A DNA stretch of 64,000 nucleotides from positions 83,304-147,303 of the forward strand of contig JANBPT010000008.1 of NCBI GenBank assembly GCA_027575765.1, given 5' to 3'. Below, piece after piece: positions 21,934 to 33,300 of this stretch. Each line of letters opens with the position of its first letter. Position 1 is the first letter of the stretch. This stretch comes from Tieghemiomyces parasiticus (Eukaryota > Kickxellomycota > Dimargaritomycetes > Dimargaritales > Dimargaritaceae). The position numbers and the translations under genes were made by a program. A model generated the notes under the pieces. It was given only the letters and a program-made list of their open reading frames with translations, made no database searches and was not told the origin of the DNA.

Positions 21934-23435
21934 GGTCAGTCTTTGGTAGGAGGAGGCGGTGGTAGTCTTCTTCGTACGGGGGTTTAGTGAGGTAGTTATA
22001 AGTCAGGTCGTTAGATTTCAGCCACGACTGAAGTCGGTGTAACGTGGGCAATAGGTTAATGGGGATGCCACCCTGGCAAAAGTGACTCTGTAGACGCGGA
22101 ATGTAGGGTAAGTAACCCCTTCACCGGGAGCGGTGAGTGATGAGCAGCTGAAGAACGGCAATTACGGCGAGCCAATCGAAGGTGTGCGCGCAACAAAAAA
22201 AAATAATAGGAATGTGGACGTATGGGTGTGTGTAAGGACAAGCGGAACTTAAACTTTGAGCACTCCCCCTCCCCGTCTGGAAACGGTCACAGTCCACGGC
22301 CACCAACGAGTTAAAAGGGGCGTCGCCAATGGGCCCACCCTTCTCCGGTCGGCTGACCCCTTTCATCCCACATCCCTGTTTTACACACATCATAACCGCT
22401 CCCCACCCCCCAGTCATACGGGCCCTTCTTTCCAAGCCTGTTTGACATCTATTCTTAACAAATGAACTGTCAGGGACAAAATGGTTGGGTTTGGCGTATT
22501 CCGGTGAACATTTAAACTTTAGGAGTTCTATCGCACAGTGGGTTGGCCGTTTCCGAGACAAGTTTGATCTCACCGACTGCTTGTCATCGGCCGATAAACA
22601 CGCGATGTCGCGAAATCATCTGACCGCTAACTGCAGGGGGTGGGGGGTTTTTTTGTTGACCTTCCCCCCCCACTAAACTGTGCCCTACACTTCGTGGGGC
22701 GTAATCGAGAAGGTCCCCTTAGCCCTGCCATGAGTCCCTGAGGTCGCTAGCGTTAGTTGGGTGGGTAAGGTGGGAATGGGGGAGAGTAGTCGTATCACGC
22801 ACGGTCTTCGCCACCGGCTACGGTGCCCTGCCTTCCTTCTATCGAATTCTCGTCTCAAGCGGGCAGTGGTGCCGAGCAGACAGGTAGGCATCTAAAACGA
22901 CCGCCCTGAAGGTGTGCCTTTCCACGGGCAAAGTAGACCTGCTAACCGGACAGCCATAGAAACGCTGTGTTACTCAGCTGCTTGTAGGTATCCAAATCAA
23001 GTCGGGCGACCGCTAGACCCCACCAGGGACTCTGAGATGGCCCCATTTCTTCAAATGATGGCCAGGGACAACATATGGCACAGTGGACCCCGGCCATCCC
23101 TAGGTTCGCGTGAGAGGTTCCCACCAAAGTGGCTAGTTGCACACGACGCCACCCGAGGTTCAGGGACGCTGCTATGAAACGGGTAAGATGGAAGCCACAA
23201 AGAGGGCGCCTGCCCGTCATTTAAAACAGGCTTGGAGAGAGTCGAGACCGTGATACGGATGGGAGTAGGGTATGTATCTATTTATATGCACGTTGGTGAA
23301 ATGATGTGCCCAAACCTAACAAGAGGTTACGGACGTATTAGATGAGATGATGAGATGCAGTTGGGAGAATGGCGAGATGGAGTGAAGGGGAGGAAGATGG
23401 GGAGGCGTGTAGACGAAGGCCGGACATCTAGCAGC
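21934..23435. other. Intergenic, STK11IP-like promoter side
   Basis: This 1.5 kb lies between two minus-strand genes: the STK11IP-like start and the Zn2Cys6 factor stop. A weak TATA-like TTATAAC on the minus strand near 21990-22000 could serve the STK11IP-like gene, but it is very close to the start codon. Poly-A and poly-T tracts occur near 22195 and 22648. No coding region is supported. Confidence 0.5.
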
Positions 23436-25950
23436 CTAGTCGTCACGTTCCTCAAAGTTTTTGGCAAAGTCGGTGTTCCAGTAGCACTTGTACTTGTGGT
23501 GGTACTGCTGGAGGATACCAAGCTGCCACACCATGGTTTGGTGGGCGCCTGGATACAGCTCCTCCGTGGCCTCGACGTAGCCCGTGATGAGTCGGGTGGC
23601 CAAAAAGACAAAGTGGGGCACCCAGGTATACGTGTAGGCCACGGACAAGTCGGGTTGGCGGGTAATGACACCACACAAGTCGCTAGCAGCCTTGACCAAG
23701 TCAGCACGCAGGCGTTGCACATCCCCAGCAGGAAGCTGCAGGGCGTCGGCGAGGCGAAGCAACCGGTGGCTGGCCTGTAGGCGACTATAGGGTCGGATGG
23801 TGCCCAGGCCGATTGAGCGGGCCCACTCCCAGTCCTCGTACTCGGGGCCGGCCTCGTTGAACCAGGTGGTCAGGCGCTGGTCGTCGCAGTCGATCCGGCC
23901 CAGATATTCGTGGAACCGGCGGTGGGCAGCAGCCCGTTCCGCCCCAACCGTGGTCTGCATGTCCTCGAAGCTCAAGTAGAGAAAGTGGAGGTTGTACATG
24001 AGGCGGTTGCCAACCATGTGAGATGACGAGCGAAAGTTGACCTGACGCGGGGGTAGAAGTAAGGAAGGCGGGTCCAGCGTGATGGCGCCCCATTGGTTGT
24101 CATCATTGGTCCACAGGAGGTCCAACGGATACGTCACCTCCCGGCTAATCTGCTCGTAAACGATCCCGCCGAACAGCGAGACCCCCATCACTGTGAGGTA
24201 GGTGCGCCTCAGCGACTCAAGCTCGATGGCCGCTGCCTGTGAAATGGTGTGTAGATAGTCCTCCGTGATGGACTGTAGATACGCCGGACCGCCCAACCGG
24301 TACGCCATCATGTAAGCTAGCTTACCTAGGTGGGCGCCCATCTCTACCTCCAAGGCGATACCAGCAGCGATACTGGCGAGGACCGTACCCTGGAGAAGCT
24401 CCAGGGTGGGGTTCTCGTGCTCCCGCTCGGCAATCTCCAGTACTAACTTGCTGTAGCGCTGACCCGCGTAGGGCCCGTCGTGGATCACCACGTTGGGTCG
24501 CCGGGAAAAGCGGGACGACACGGCGTAGATACCGTAGAGTAGCACTGTCGATACCTCGTTGTGCATCAGCCGCTGCATAAAAGTCCACTTGTGGATCATG
24601 GGAACCTGCGGATGGAAGTATTCAAAGTAATCCAGCACCTGCCATACCTGGACCTCGGGACGGATAATCAGGGCACGGGGAAGGCCCATCAGGGCGGCCA
24701 TGCTCTCTTGGAGCTCAGCCACTGGATAAGTGGAAAGGGGTTGGGGAGGGGTGTAGGAAGGGTTGCCTAGAGGTTAATGCTTGATACGGGTTCATTGGTG
24801 AGCGCAAACGGAGGGCGGGAGAGTTCAGGGCAGCGGAAATGAAAGCCGGTCAGTTGACACGGGCTAGGCAAATGGGGGGCCGAAATCATTAAGGACCGAC
24901 GCAGGGGGATGGCGGCCCCGCAGTGGGGGGAGGGGGTGCCGTGAACAATGCCACTGGCGGTGGCGGAGCAGGGTCGAATGAGTCCGACGCTCAAGCTTGC
25001 ACAAACGGCTCTTTCCTCCACGCTCCCAGGTCAGATCGTGACTGGCTATATTCGGGTTTGGACCGATGTGCAACCTTGCTGTGGGAAACCTGTGGGAAAT
25101 AAAAATGAAGGAAAGGCCGGCTAGCCAAATCCCACAGCTTCACAGTCAAACCCACGCCACCAGCCCACACCGTCATTTGAAGTCAATGGTCGTCCTCGTT
25201 TCCAGTCACCCTGTAGAGGAAAGCCAGGAAGACGATAGGGTGGGTTAAGCAGTTGACTCAGCCACAACCGTTCCGCCCTCCTCCTCCTCGATTGAAGTCT
25301 GGATATCGCGCCGAGAACAAGTTGGTATCAAAGCGACGAGCGCGCCCTTTTTTTCGGTGGGTCGCTGCTAGCACGCAGCAGTGACAGTTGGTCTCACTTC
25401 CTTTGCCCGACGTGCGAAATATGGCCAAAAGATACTTACTCTGGTCGGACGAGGCGGACTCAGTGGGCGAGTGACGCCTATCGGCAGACACTTCGCTTTC
25501 AGGGCTCTTAGGAATGGATACGCCAGGGAACCGGGCGGTCACGGGTGACAATGGCTGGAGCTCCGCAACGCACTCAGGGGAGGGCCGGGTAATTGAGACG
25601 GTGGTAGCGACAGCGACAGAAGGGGCGTTTGGTGACCGTGGTCGGCCGGAGGAATGGGAGTCGGCCGCGGGTCCGTTATCCTGGTCGTTCACGCTATACG
25701 TCGGGGACTCCGGGCCACTCGCTACTAGCTCCTGGCCCGTGGCGGACGAGAGGAGCACGTCGGGCCGCGCTCGGCGATTCGGGTACTCACACACCATGTT
25801 TTTTTTGGTGCAGTTGTCACACGCGGGTTGCTCGCCGTTGCAGCGCACCTTCTTCTTACGACAGTTATCGCAGGCATAGCTGCGGCGCTTGAGCCCAGGG
25901 TGGTCCGGATGCGAATAAAAAATAAAGTGATCAAATGCACGACCCTTCAT
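23436..25950 (-). CDS. Zn2Cys6 transcription factor with fungal_trans domain
   Basis: Two exons: 25950-25440 and 24721-23436, joined across a 718-nt intron (GTAAGTATC donor, TTATCCAG acceptor). The split codon becomes ATG and the total of 1797 nt encodes 598 residues. Exon 1 starts at MKGRAFDHF. It carries the six-cysteine cluster CDNC-x6-C-x6-C-x2-C-x6-C at about 26-53, with the basic RKKKVR between the first two cysteine pairs, then a Ser/Pro linker. Exon 2 is the middle homology region (fungal_trans): FEYFHPQVPMIHKWTFMQRL, then a helical array with RRTYLTVMGVSLFGGI. This is the layout of fungal binuclear cluster regulators, which bind CGG half-sites in the nucleus. The target pathway cannot be read. 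Without the splice the two halves look like separate proteins; the perfect phase argues for one gene. Confidence 0.85.
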
Positions 25951-28900
25951 GCTCACGGCGCATCGTCTACCGCTAGTATGAGGGGGGTATAGGACTAGGG
26001 GATAGAAGTGGGGATAGGGGAGGATAGGTAAGCTGGGCCTGGGGGGCGCGAGACGGCCAAATAGTAAGAAACGGCCCAAGGCCAAAGTCGGGGCAGAGTA
26101 GAGGAGGAGGGGTAGAACAACGGGCCAAGGCTGGTGTGGTACCCAGGATACGGGTGGAATATGATAAACGGGGCAAGTCCAAGTCGCAACAACTGGAGCA
26201 AGGTAACGAAAGCGAAGAGACGGACGTAATAGGCAATTTAGATAGAGGGGAGGGGCGTAGGGCCTTTATAAGGAGGAGGAACACTACATCCCCGGACCGG
26301 CCAGTCGAAGTTGAGGGTGGGGAAGTGGTAAGGAAGGGCGGAGGCGCTGTGACCAGCTTGCGGCCTGAGGCTTTTTGAGGAAGGCCTGAATCGACGATTC
26401 CCCGGCGGCTGTAAACTTGCCAGTTGCAAACCCTGATGGGCAAGGGTGGCTAGAGTGTAAGCATAGGGGGAGGAGGGATTTTGGGGATTCGCTGGCTAGT
26501 GCTCCTCAGACGAATAGAGCAGTGTAATAGTCATATAAATGAAATGAAGTGTGGCGAGAAAGGGGTGGGGAGGATATTCAACCATCGATGCCCTGAGGCC
26601 GTGTGGGCCGATGGCACGGCTTTTATAACCGTAGTGAAAACAGCCAATTCACTCTGCCCACAGGCCTTCGAGGGGATGATTTGGCTAGGATTCCCTCCCT
26701 CGTTCACCCCACAAGACGGCCGAAGCAGGGTGCGTCGTCAGCAGCACCGAGGAGCCTCCCTTAGGCCTATAAATGACTGAACCTTACTGACGCCCAGAAG
26801 GGGAGACGAGGGGCGCATACACCCCCCCAACAGGCCTACACTACGGAAAAGGGTCACACCTGGTCGACATGATAACCCTTTTTGGGCAATTGCCGAGATA
26901 CGGGCACCCCGAAACGGATCGGCGGGTGTGTTTATCATGGGAATTACCGAGCGCCAGCAGAGAGGGAGCTGGATCCCAGTTTGGCCAAGGTCCGGCGGCC
27001 TGTGGGAGGCGGCCACTCCCCCCAATGAATTCTACCGCTACAGCCAAGGAAGGTCGTCGACTTTACTCATGCTGCTTGGTTAGGATACGGCCGCCTTGTA
27101 GATTGCGGTCGCGGGTAGAACAACTACGGCATATAGCGTGCCGTATAAGGGGCATCCTGCTGTGCGCCCAAAGACACGGTCAGGTACGCCCCGTAGCGAG
27201 GGGGCGGTACAGAGAAGCGCTCGGGTAAACCCTGCGGCTGTGGTGTCCATCCTCATGGAAGCCCAGGAAACGTACCCGTTTAGTCACGTTTTGGCGACCA
27301 GCCATCGTTACACGGTTCGGACCAGACTGGACAGAGTCCGAAATTCAGGCAAGCAAAGCTGACGTAGCGCGTCAACCTCTTATGAAAACAATACCGGTGC
27401 TGCAAAGGCGGGCTTTATTCTGAACCTGTTGGTAGATGGCAACAGGGCCTACGGGGTAAGGGTGGGAGCGCCAGAGGGCCTGGCGATCGCTTGGTAAGCT
27501 GCGGTGTAGAGTAACCGCCGAATCTGGCCGCTCGTACTGTGGCCGGGGGGCTACGGAGTCGCCGGTGTCCCTCACTCCAGGCAACAATAGGCGTGTAGAA
27601 GCGATTCCGGGCGGTCGAGGTGAAAGGGCCAGCCTGGTATGGCGACATGGCACGCAGCTCGTGATAGCGGACGACCCGAACCCATTTGCAGGCCAATGAG
27701 GGCACCCGGTAGTGGGCCGAGGCAGGAGGGACAATGCTCTACCTCTTCGGCCTACTGCCACAGACAGGCCATGCCTATCTAAGCGTCCAGCACTAATAGC
27801 CATCTGGTGTGCGCTGCTAGATGCGCGGATGTAAGTGAGCATACACTCAGGGCAATGTCGGCCTGAGTGCCCTCTGGGTAGTTAGCACGCCCCCGGCCTT
27901 ACTGCCTACGCTTCCCACGACGCACTCCGGGCCTGCGCCACCTGGGCTAGGGTCAGATGCGCCCGATGATAAACGACCCTCCCGGGGCATGAGCGTCCCT
28001 AAGCAGGCCGAGGCCCCATTCCCGGCTGGTCGAATACCCTCCTGCTCCCCTCAAACGTCCAGACGTTTCCACTTGGTCCCATGCGCAAGATATTCCCTCT
28101 AATCTTGGACCGATGCGGCCCCGACAGCCGGTGGCCCACGTCCCCGCGTGCGGTTGCGGCAGTCATGGGCAGGACGTGACTCGAGGGTCCGCACCCCCCC
28201 CCGGCCACCTTGTTGCGGACCAGTGGCGCTATTTCGCCGCGCATGGACATCTAATGCGTCTTCCACGCATTCACTCCCAAGCGGGTGTACAGACACAGTC
28301 CCGTGGTCCGCAGTGACTGTGCCCATGTCGGGCCGGTGACTCAAGCCTAACTCGTTGGCCCTACGGGCTGGTGTTTTGGGTAGCATGTCGACCACCACGG
28401 CCCTCCGGCACATACACCACCAGAGCCGCAGGCGAACGCCCACCACGACACTGATCTCGTTCGGACATGGCCACGGCCATCGGACCGACGGTGTATTACG
28501 CGGGGGTACGCACTATCCTCACTGCGTCGACGCTGTACTTCTTGTGGTCGATGCAGCGCCTTCGGTGGGATAGACATGGTACAGCGATGCAAGCTAAATA
28601 CCGTCGGAATGCGCTCCTAAGTTCAAATCAATAAAGTGGCAAGAAGTATTCTGCAGGGGACAGTGGAAACCGATGCGCTGGCGGATGTCCATGCAAGGCC
28701 AGGTGGATCCCTGCAACCGGTGGATGGCCTGGACACAGAGCGTATACCCACTGGAAACAAGCCTTCCATTGGAGACCCCGCATCGGCAGAAAGGTGGTCA
28801 GCGAATGATCCTTAAGGTTGCGGGCAGCCCGTTTCCCGGGGTCCGCCGTTTTCCAACAGCAGACCCATGGTAACCAATTGCGCCCCGCCCCATGCCAAGC

Positions 28901-30093
28901 GGTAGGTATGGGTACGCAGCACTCCGACGTGGACACAGCTGCAGTATTGGCAAGTTTGGGCCCAGCACCGAGCGCTATGCCAGTCAGAATGGTAGATAAG
29001 GCTTGGCGAATAGAGCCACGTTTGACTCTGTCTAGATTCCGTCTTTAGTTTCCGTGCTGCCCTTTCACCCTGCGGGTAAGTAGTCCGGCCCTGGGCCTCA
29101 GCCAAAGGAAGGCGGCCGCGCTATCTTTTATTTTGCCATGCAATGCTACTCCTCGGCCTCCCTAGGCAACTGCTCTTCCCCTCCCCTTGCGCCTACGGTG
29201 CCTCTGGCGATATAAATAACGTTACAACCCCCAGAGCGCGGCTCCACAATCACACACAACGGAACGGCTGATGCCCTGCCGAATATAGCGCTCGTTGGTA
29301 TCTCGGCCCTCCCCCCTCAACCATGCGCCGAATAGACAGAAGGTTGGCTCTGCTCTATTTGCGTATGCTATCCGTTGGCGGACAGAGCCTTCATAAAGCA
29401 TGTACCCCACCGAGGGTTCTGAATAGGCTACTCCTGGAGTAAGCCAGCCACTATAGTCTGCTTCGGACTCACGTGTCCGCCTTTATTGGCGGCTAATCGC
29501 TCGGCCCTGACCATCTACATCTTCCCTTCGGTCTTTTGGGATACAACCAAGATGCTGCCGTTGTGGAATACCATATCGAAGTACTAAACCGCACTACCGA
29601 CACAGGCCATCAAATTGACCATTGGCTTTGTTACACATTGGTAAAATTGGTTAGCGCTTGGTAGACCGATGATAGTTTCAGTCGTATACCACTGTTCCTT
29701 ACACGCAGGCGTATGACGCATCATATCCACTCCCCTAATTAGGCAGCTACTCCTGCTACGCCCTCTCTCACCTTTACTCCTCCGCCTCCACCACACTTGT
29801 CAACTGCGACAAGCCGGCCACACCATTCATATATCGGTTGATTGGCCGATGCCATAACTCTGTCTCTGCTGTCGCTCAGCCCATTGTGTCCGTACCCGTA
29901 TGAACTGGCTCCCTAATGGCCATCAGCTGTCGCCTCAGGTTGCCGTCCGACGTTTAGTATGCCCATTTATCCGCCCCGTAGTTTCGTCGTTACTCTCAGG
30001 GCCTGATATCCTCTTAACCCCATGCGCATTGTCAATTGGCATTTCAGCCTACCGCAGGCGTCCTACATTTTTTAATCCCTCTTCCATTACGCC
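25951..30093. other. Gene-poor 4.1 kb region
   Basis: This stretch lies between the start of the Zn2Cys6 gene (minus) and the start of FBXO9 (plus), so it carries both promoters. ORFs such as 27372-27842 and 28099-28446 on the minus strand begin at non-ATG codons or have unstructured Arg/Pro-rich composition, and none shows a domain or splice pattern. No RNA gene or repeat was recognised. Confidence 0.45.
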
Positions 30094-31695
30094 ATGGCCG
30101 ACCAGCCCCCCGAGGAAAACCAAATCGACCTGGATGCCTTCCGCAGACAGTGGCAGGCCGAGGTCAGGGCCAAACGGACCGGCGAGGACATCACACGGGC
30201 GGACGCCACTTCAAGCCAAGGTAGCGCCCTGCCGGAGTCCCTCCGTCAGTTGCTAAAGGGCCACGAGCCGCTCAGTCGTCGCGAGGAGGAGGCCCTGACG
30301 CTCTACATCCAAGCTGTAACCTTCGAGCAGGAGTCACAGTTGGGAGAGGCCCTCAATCACTACCAGCGGGCCTTCAAACGCTACAGCCATGTCGACGAGC
30401 TCTACCGGAGATTGGTCGTGCCACTGCCGGCCCAGACAAAGGTGACCGTCCCGTCAAGCGCTCCCACCACCACCGCCAATAACTTGTCGCCGCCGACCAG
30501 ACCTTCCCCAGTCCCCACCAAGGTTCAGAGTGCGACTCGGCCGGCGGCCCTGGCTAGTGCGGGTGCGACCCCGGACGACCAAGACCTGGCCGCTCTGGTG
30601 GCGCAGGTCAAGAAAGCATCAGAATATGAGACAGCGGCCGACCGCGACGTGGATCAGTTGATTACGCAACTTCGCAACGCCCGTCTGGATACCGTCCCAG
30701 CTCCCACGCCCGCCTCGGCCCACCAACCCTTCTACTTTGCCAGCCTCCCGCCGGAACTCCTCCTGGTTATCCTGCGCCATCTGCTAACGCTCGACGTGGC
30801 GTCCGTAGCCCACTTCTCCCGCGTATGCCAAATGTTTCGCTGCCTGGCCCGGGACGCCTCGCTCTGGTGCTGGGCCTGTGAGTTTGTCTTCAGCTCCCCG
30901 GTCTTTGCCGATGTGAGCGATAGCCCCGCTGCTACCACCATCCCCGCCCTCATGATGAACGTGGCCAGCGCTGCCGATTTGGATATCCTCGAGCCGTCAA
31001 TTAATACGGCACCGTCCCGCCAGGAGAGGTCGGTTTTCAAGGGGCGCCCCGATACCGCTAAAACCACCCCCACCACGCCTACCGTCACACCCTCGGGACC
31101 CTTCACTGCCACCGACTCGGCGCTCTCCGAATTAGAGCCCGTCCGGGCTTGCCAAGTCCGGCGATATCTCAACGACCTGGCCACCACCCGCTACGCCCAC
31201 GATTGGCGGCGGTTCTACATGGACCGGCCGCGGGTGCGGTGGGACGGCATGTACACGTCGACCTGCTGTTACATCCGGCAGGGCCGTACCGAGGACGTTT
31301 GGCACCAGCCGGTCCACGTTGTCACCTATTTCCGCTACCTTCGATTCTACCGTGATGGCCGCTGTATTAAGTACCTGACCACCGATGAGCCCCGGTCAGT
31401 CACCCGCAGCCTCCACTGGGATATTGCTCGTCCCCTCAAGGGCATCATGCGCGGCCGTTACGTTGTCCACGACGGGAACCGGGTTGTTGTAATTCTCCGC
31501 GATCCGGCGAAGCCGGCCAAGTCTTTCCGCATCGATCTCCAGGTCAAGAGCACGTCCCGTGGTCGGCACAACCGGCTTAGCTGGCAGCGGTACGTTAGCT
31601 ACGACACTGCCCGAGATAATGAGGAGTCAGATTATGCGCTGGACAATTTCCAACCTTTCTACTTCTCGCGGGTCCGGTCCTACTCCGTGATCTGA
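30094..31695 (+). CDS. FBXO9: F-box only protein 9 (Hrt3/Pof7) orthologue
   Basis: Single-exon 533-residue substrate receptor of an SCF ubiquitin ligase. An N-terminal helix-turn region (about 65-115) with ALTLYIQAVTFEQESQLGEAL and HYQRAFKRYSHVDELYRRL resembles the TPR-like/MIT segment of FBXO9. The F-box is at about 212-260: FASLPPELLLVILRHLL, then SRVCQMFRCLARDASLWCWAC. The C-terminal half (from about 345) has the FBXO9-specific DWRRFYMDRPRVRWDGMY, STCCYIRQG and VVTYFRYLRFYRDG blocks. Human FBXO9 directs turnover of Tel2 and Tti1, assembly factors of TORC1/PIKK kinases; yeast Hrt3 is the fungal counterpart. A disordered Thr/Pro linker at about 300-345 splits the F-box from the C-terminal domain. 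The ATG sits in a good context (GCCATGG). Confidence 0.92.
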   Translation: MADQPPEENQIDLDAFRRQWQAEVRAKRTGEDITRADATSSQGSALPESLRQLLKGHEPLSRREEEALTLYIQAVTFEQESQLGEALNHYQRAFKRYSHVDELYRRLVVPLPAQTKVTVPSSAPTTTANNLSPPTRPSPVPTKVQSATRPAALASAGATPDDQDLAALVAQVKKASEYETAADRDVDQLITQLRNARLDTVPAPTPASAHQPFYFASLPPELLLVILRHLLTLDVASVAHFSRVCQMFRCLARDASLWCWACEFVFSSPVFADVSDSPAATTIPALMMNVASAADLDILEPSINTAPSRQERSVFKGRPDTAKTTPTTPTVTPSGPFTATDSALSELEPVRACQVRRYLNDLATTRYAHDWRRFYMDRPRVRWDGMYTSTCCYIRQGRTEDVWHQPVHVVTYFRYLRFYRDGRCIKYLTTDEPRSVTRSLHWDIARPLKGIMRGRYVVHDGNRVVVILRDPAKPAKSFRIDLQVKSTSRGRHNRLSWQRYVSYDTARDNEESDYALDNFQPFYFSRVRSYSVI

Positions 31696-32057
31696 GCCGT
31701 TTGATGGGTTGAAAGTCGTAAAGTCTGGGGAGGGGGGGGGTAATAAATTAGACTAGGGTACCTGTTGTAAAAGTTAATATACTGTACATGTAGCCGCTTG
31801 CATGGTCCGTCGAAGTTTTATTGGTTACGACCGGGAATACTGATATATAAGGGTCGGCTGAGAGGCCGTCCCAGGGCCCCCGTACGCTGGATGAGAAAAA
31901 GCGGCACTTCAACCTCTCCAACATGTTTCACTGTAAAAGTCTGGGCCGAGGCATTTTTCTCGAGGTAGGTCCGGAATCGTCGCCCCCTTTTAATTATCTG
32001 ACACACATTCATTTCTAGTGCTGATTCTTTGCTTCATTGTTACATTCCGTTTCCACG
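31696..32057. other. Short tandem intergenic spacer
   Basis: This 362 bp separates two co-directional plus-strand genes. It has a run of ten G at about 31731-31740 followed by AATAAA-like sequence near 31743 (a possible poly(A) signal of FBXO9), and TATATAAG at about 31843-31850, a candidate TATA box for the CCNDBP1-like gene about 210 bp further on. Confidence 0.5.
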
Positions 32058-33300
32058 ATGGCGACCAACGAAACCCATGTCAGGTACCTGAAAACGCTGG
32101 TCCAGCTTAGCAAGCAATGCGCCACTATCGAGAGCCTGATCGGTAACCCGGAGTTCCGGCAGTACAACCGCGATTCAACCCTCCAACTCGATGCCGAGGG
32201 CACGATGCTGCGCGCCATGACTGGTAAGCGAAACGATGGGGGGAGGGGTTATTTGATTCCTGAGGCGAGACCGCTCTGGTGCAGTTTAGCAAATACGGGA
32301 TTTTTGACCGTCCGAAGCCCAAAAGACTCTGTGTGTGTGACTAACACACTTATCGACTCATATCTACCTACCTATATTTCCAGAGGACCTGACCACACGC
32401 ATCGAAGACGAGTGCACCAAAATCGCACTCAGTTTCAATAACGCCGACGTGGCCGTCCTAGGCCAGGCGGCGGCGGACCGAATGATCAAGGAACGCCTGC
32501 CGCTACTGGTCTCTTTCATCAAGACACTACCGACGTCGGCAGGTGAGACCTTTCTGGACGCCTACCTGGCCCTCACGCGGGATCTCCTATCCCGCCTGGC
32601 GGCTCTGTTCACCAGCGTCGCCGAGTCGTTTGCCCTAACGGTCGGCGGCCGCACTCTGCCCAAGGACCTCCAGCAGCGCACCTTGAGTAATGCTCAGCTC
32701 AGCTGGGACGCCTGTAAGGCCCTCCATGGCGGACCTCGAAACAATCTTCAGGCTGTGCGCCGGAAATGGGTCCTGGATATTACCCCCCTGGTGGCCGATG
32801 CCGCCCGGGAATTGGGTGAGACCTTGGCGGAGGATAGTGGCGGTGAGGTAGGTGGTAGCGAGGAAAATGCCGGGAAAGATTCCAAAGCCGGTGAGAAGCA
32901 GGATGATGGGGATGGAGAGGAGGACGACGACGGAATTTCCGACGGCATCGCCGATTGGTCGGTCGAGAAGCGGGAACTGGCACAGGAAGTCCTCAACTAC
33001 ACCCAACTCGTCACTGAATTCTACATGGTGGTAGACAAGGCCTGCCTACGTCGGTCGCAGAACCAAAACGCCGAGCTAGTCGCCTGGCTGGACGCTCTGG
33101 TACCCCAGGGGCAGGCACTCTCCGGAGACGTGGATGAGGTGGTGTGCGCCGTGTGGGAAGAGGACGAGGTCGACAACATCCGGCCATTCCTGAATACCCT
33201 CCAGGAGCACGCCCGCAAAATGGCGTCAGCAGTGCGACCCCGGATGGATCCCCAGGCGCCTGAATTGACCGTGTTGGAACGGTTGGCGGCTAAGGCTTAA
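32058..33300 (+). CDS. CCNDBP1: CCNDBP1/GCIP-like cyclin-D-binding protein
   Basis: Two exons, 32058-32223 and 32384-33300, with a 160-nt intron (GTAAGC...TTCCAG) splitting a Glu codon; 360 residues. It fits the all-helical GCIP family (human CCNDBP1/DIP1, an HLH protein that binds cyclin D1 and GRAP2). Visible matches are the SWDACKAL segment after a GRTLPKDLQQRTLSN block, the acidic DDGDGEEDDDG loop in mid-protein (about 215-225), and the following helix QEVLNYTQLVTEFYMVVDKA with the DEVVCAVW and DNIRPFLNTLQEHARKM helices. The length equals the human protein (360). In fungi no cell-cycle role has been shown to my knowledge, so function here is unknown. Identity rests on length, helix pattern and acidic loop, so moderate confidence. 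Confidence 0.68.

Noticed and set aside
27372..28446. ORFs of 115-156 codons in the 26-30 kb gap
   Set aside because: Arg/Pro/Ser-rich random-looking translations with overlapping ORFs on the other strand and no splice pattern.
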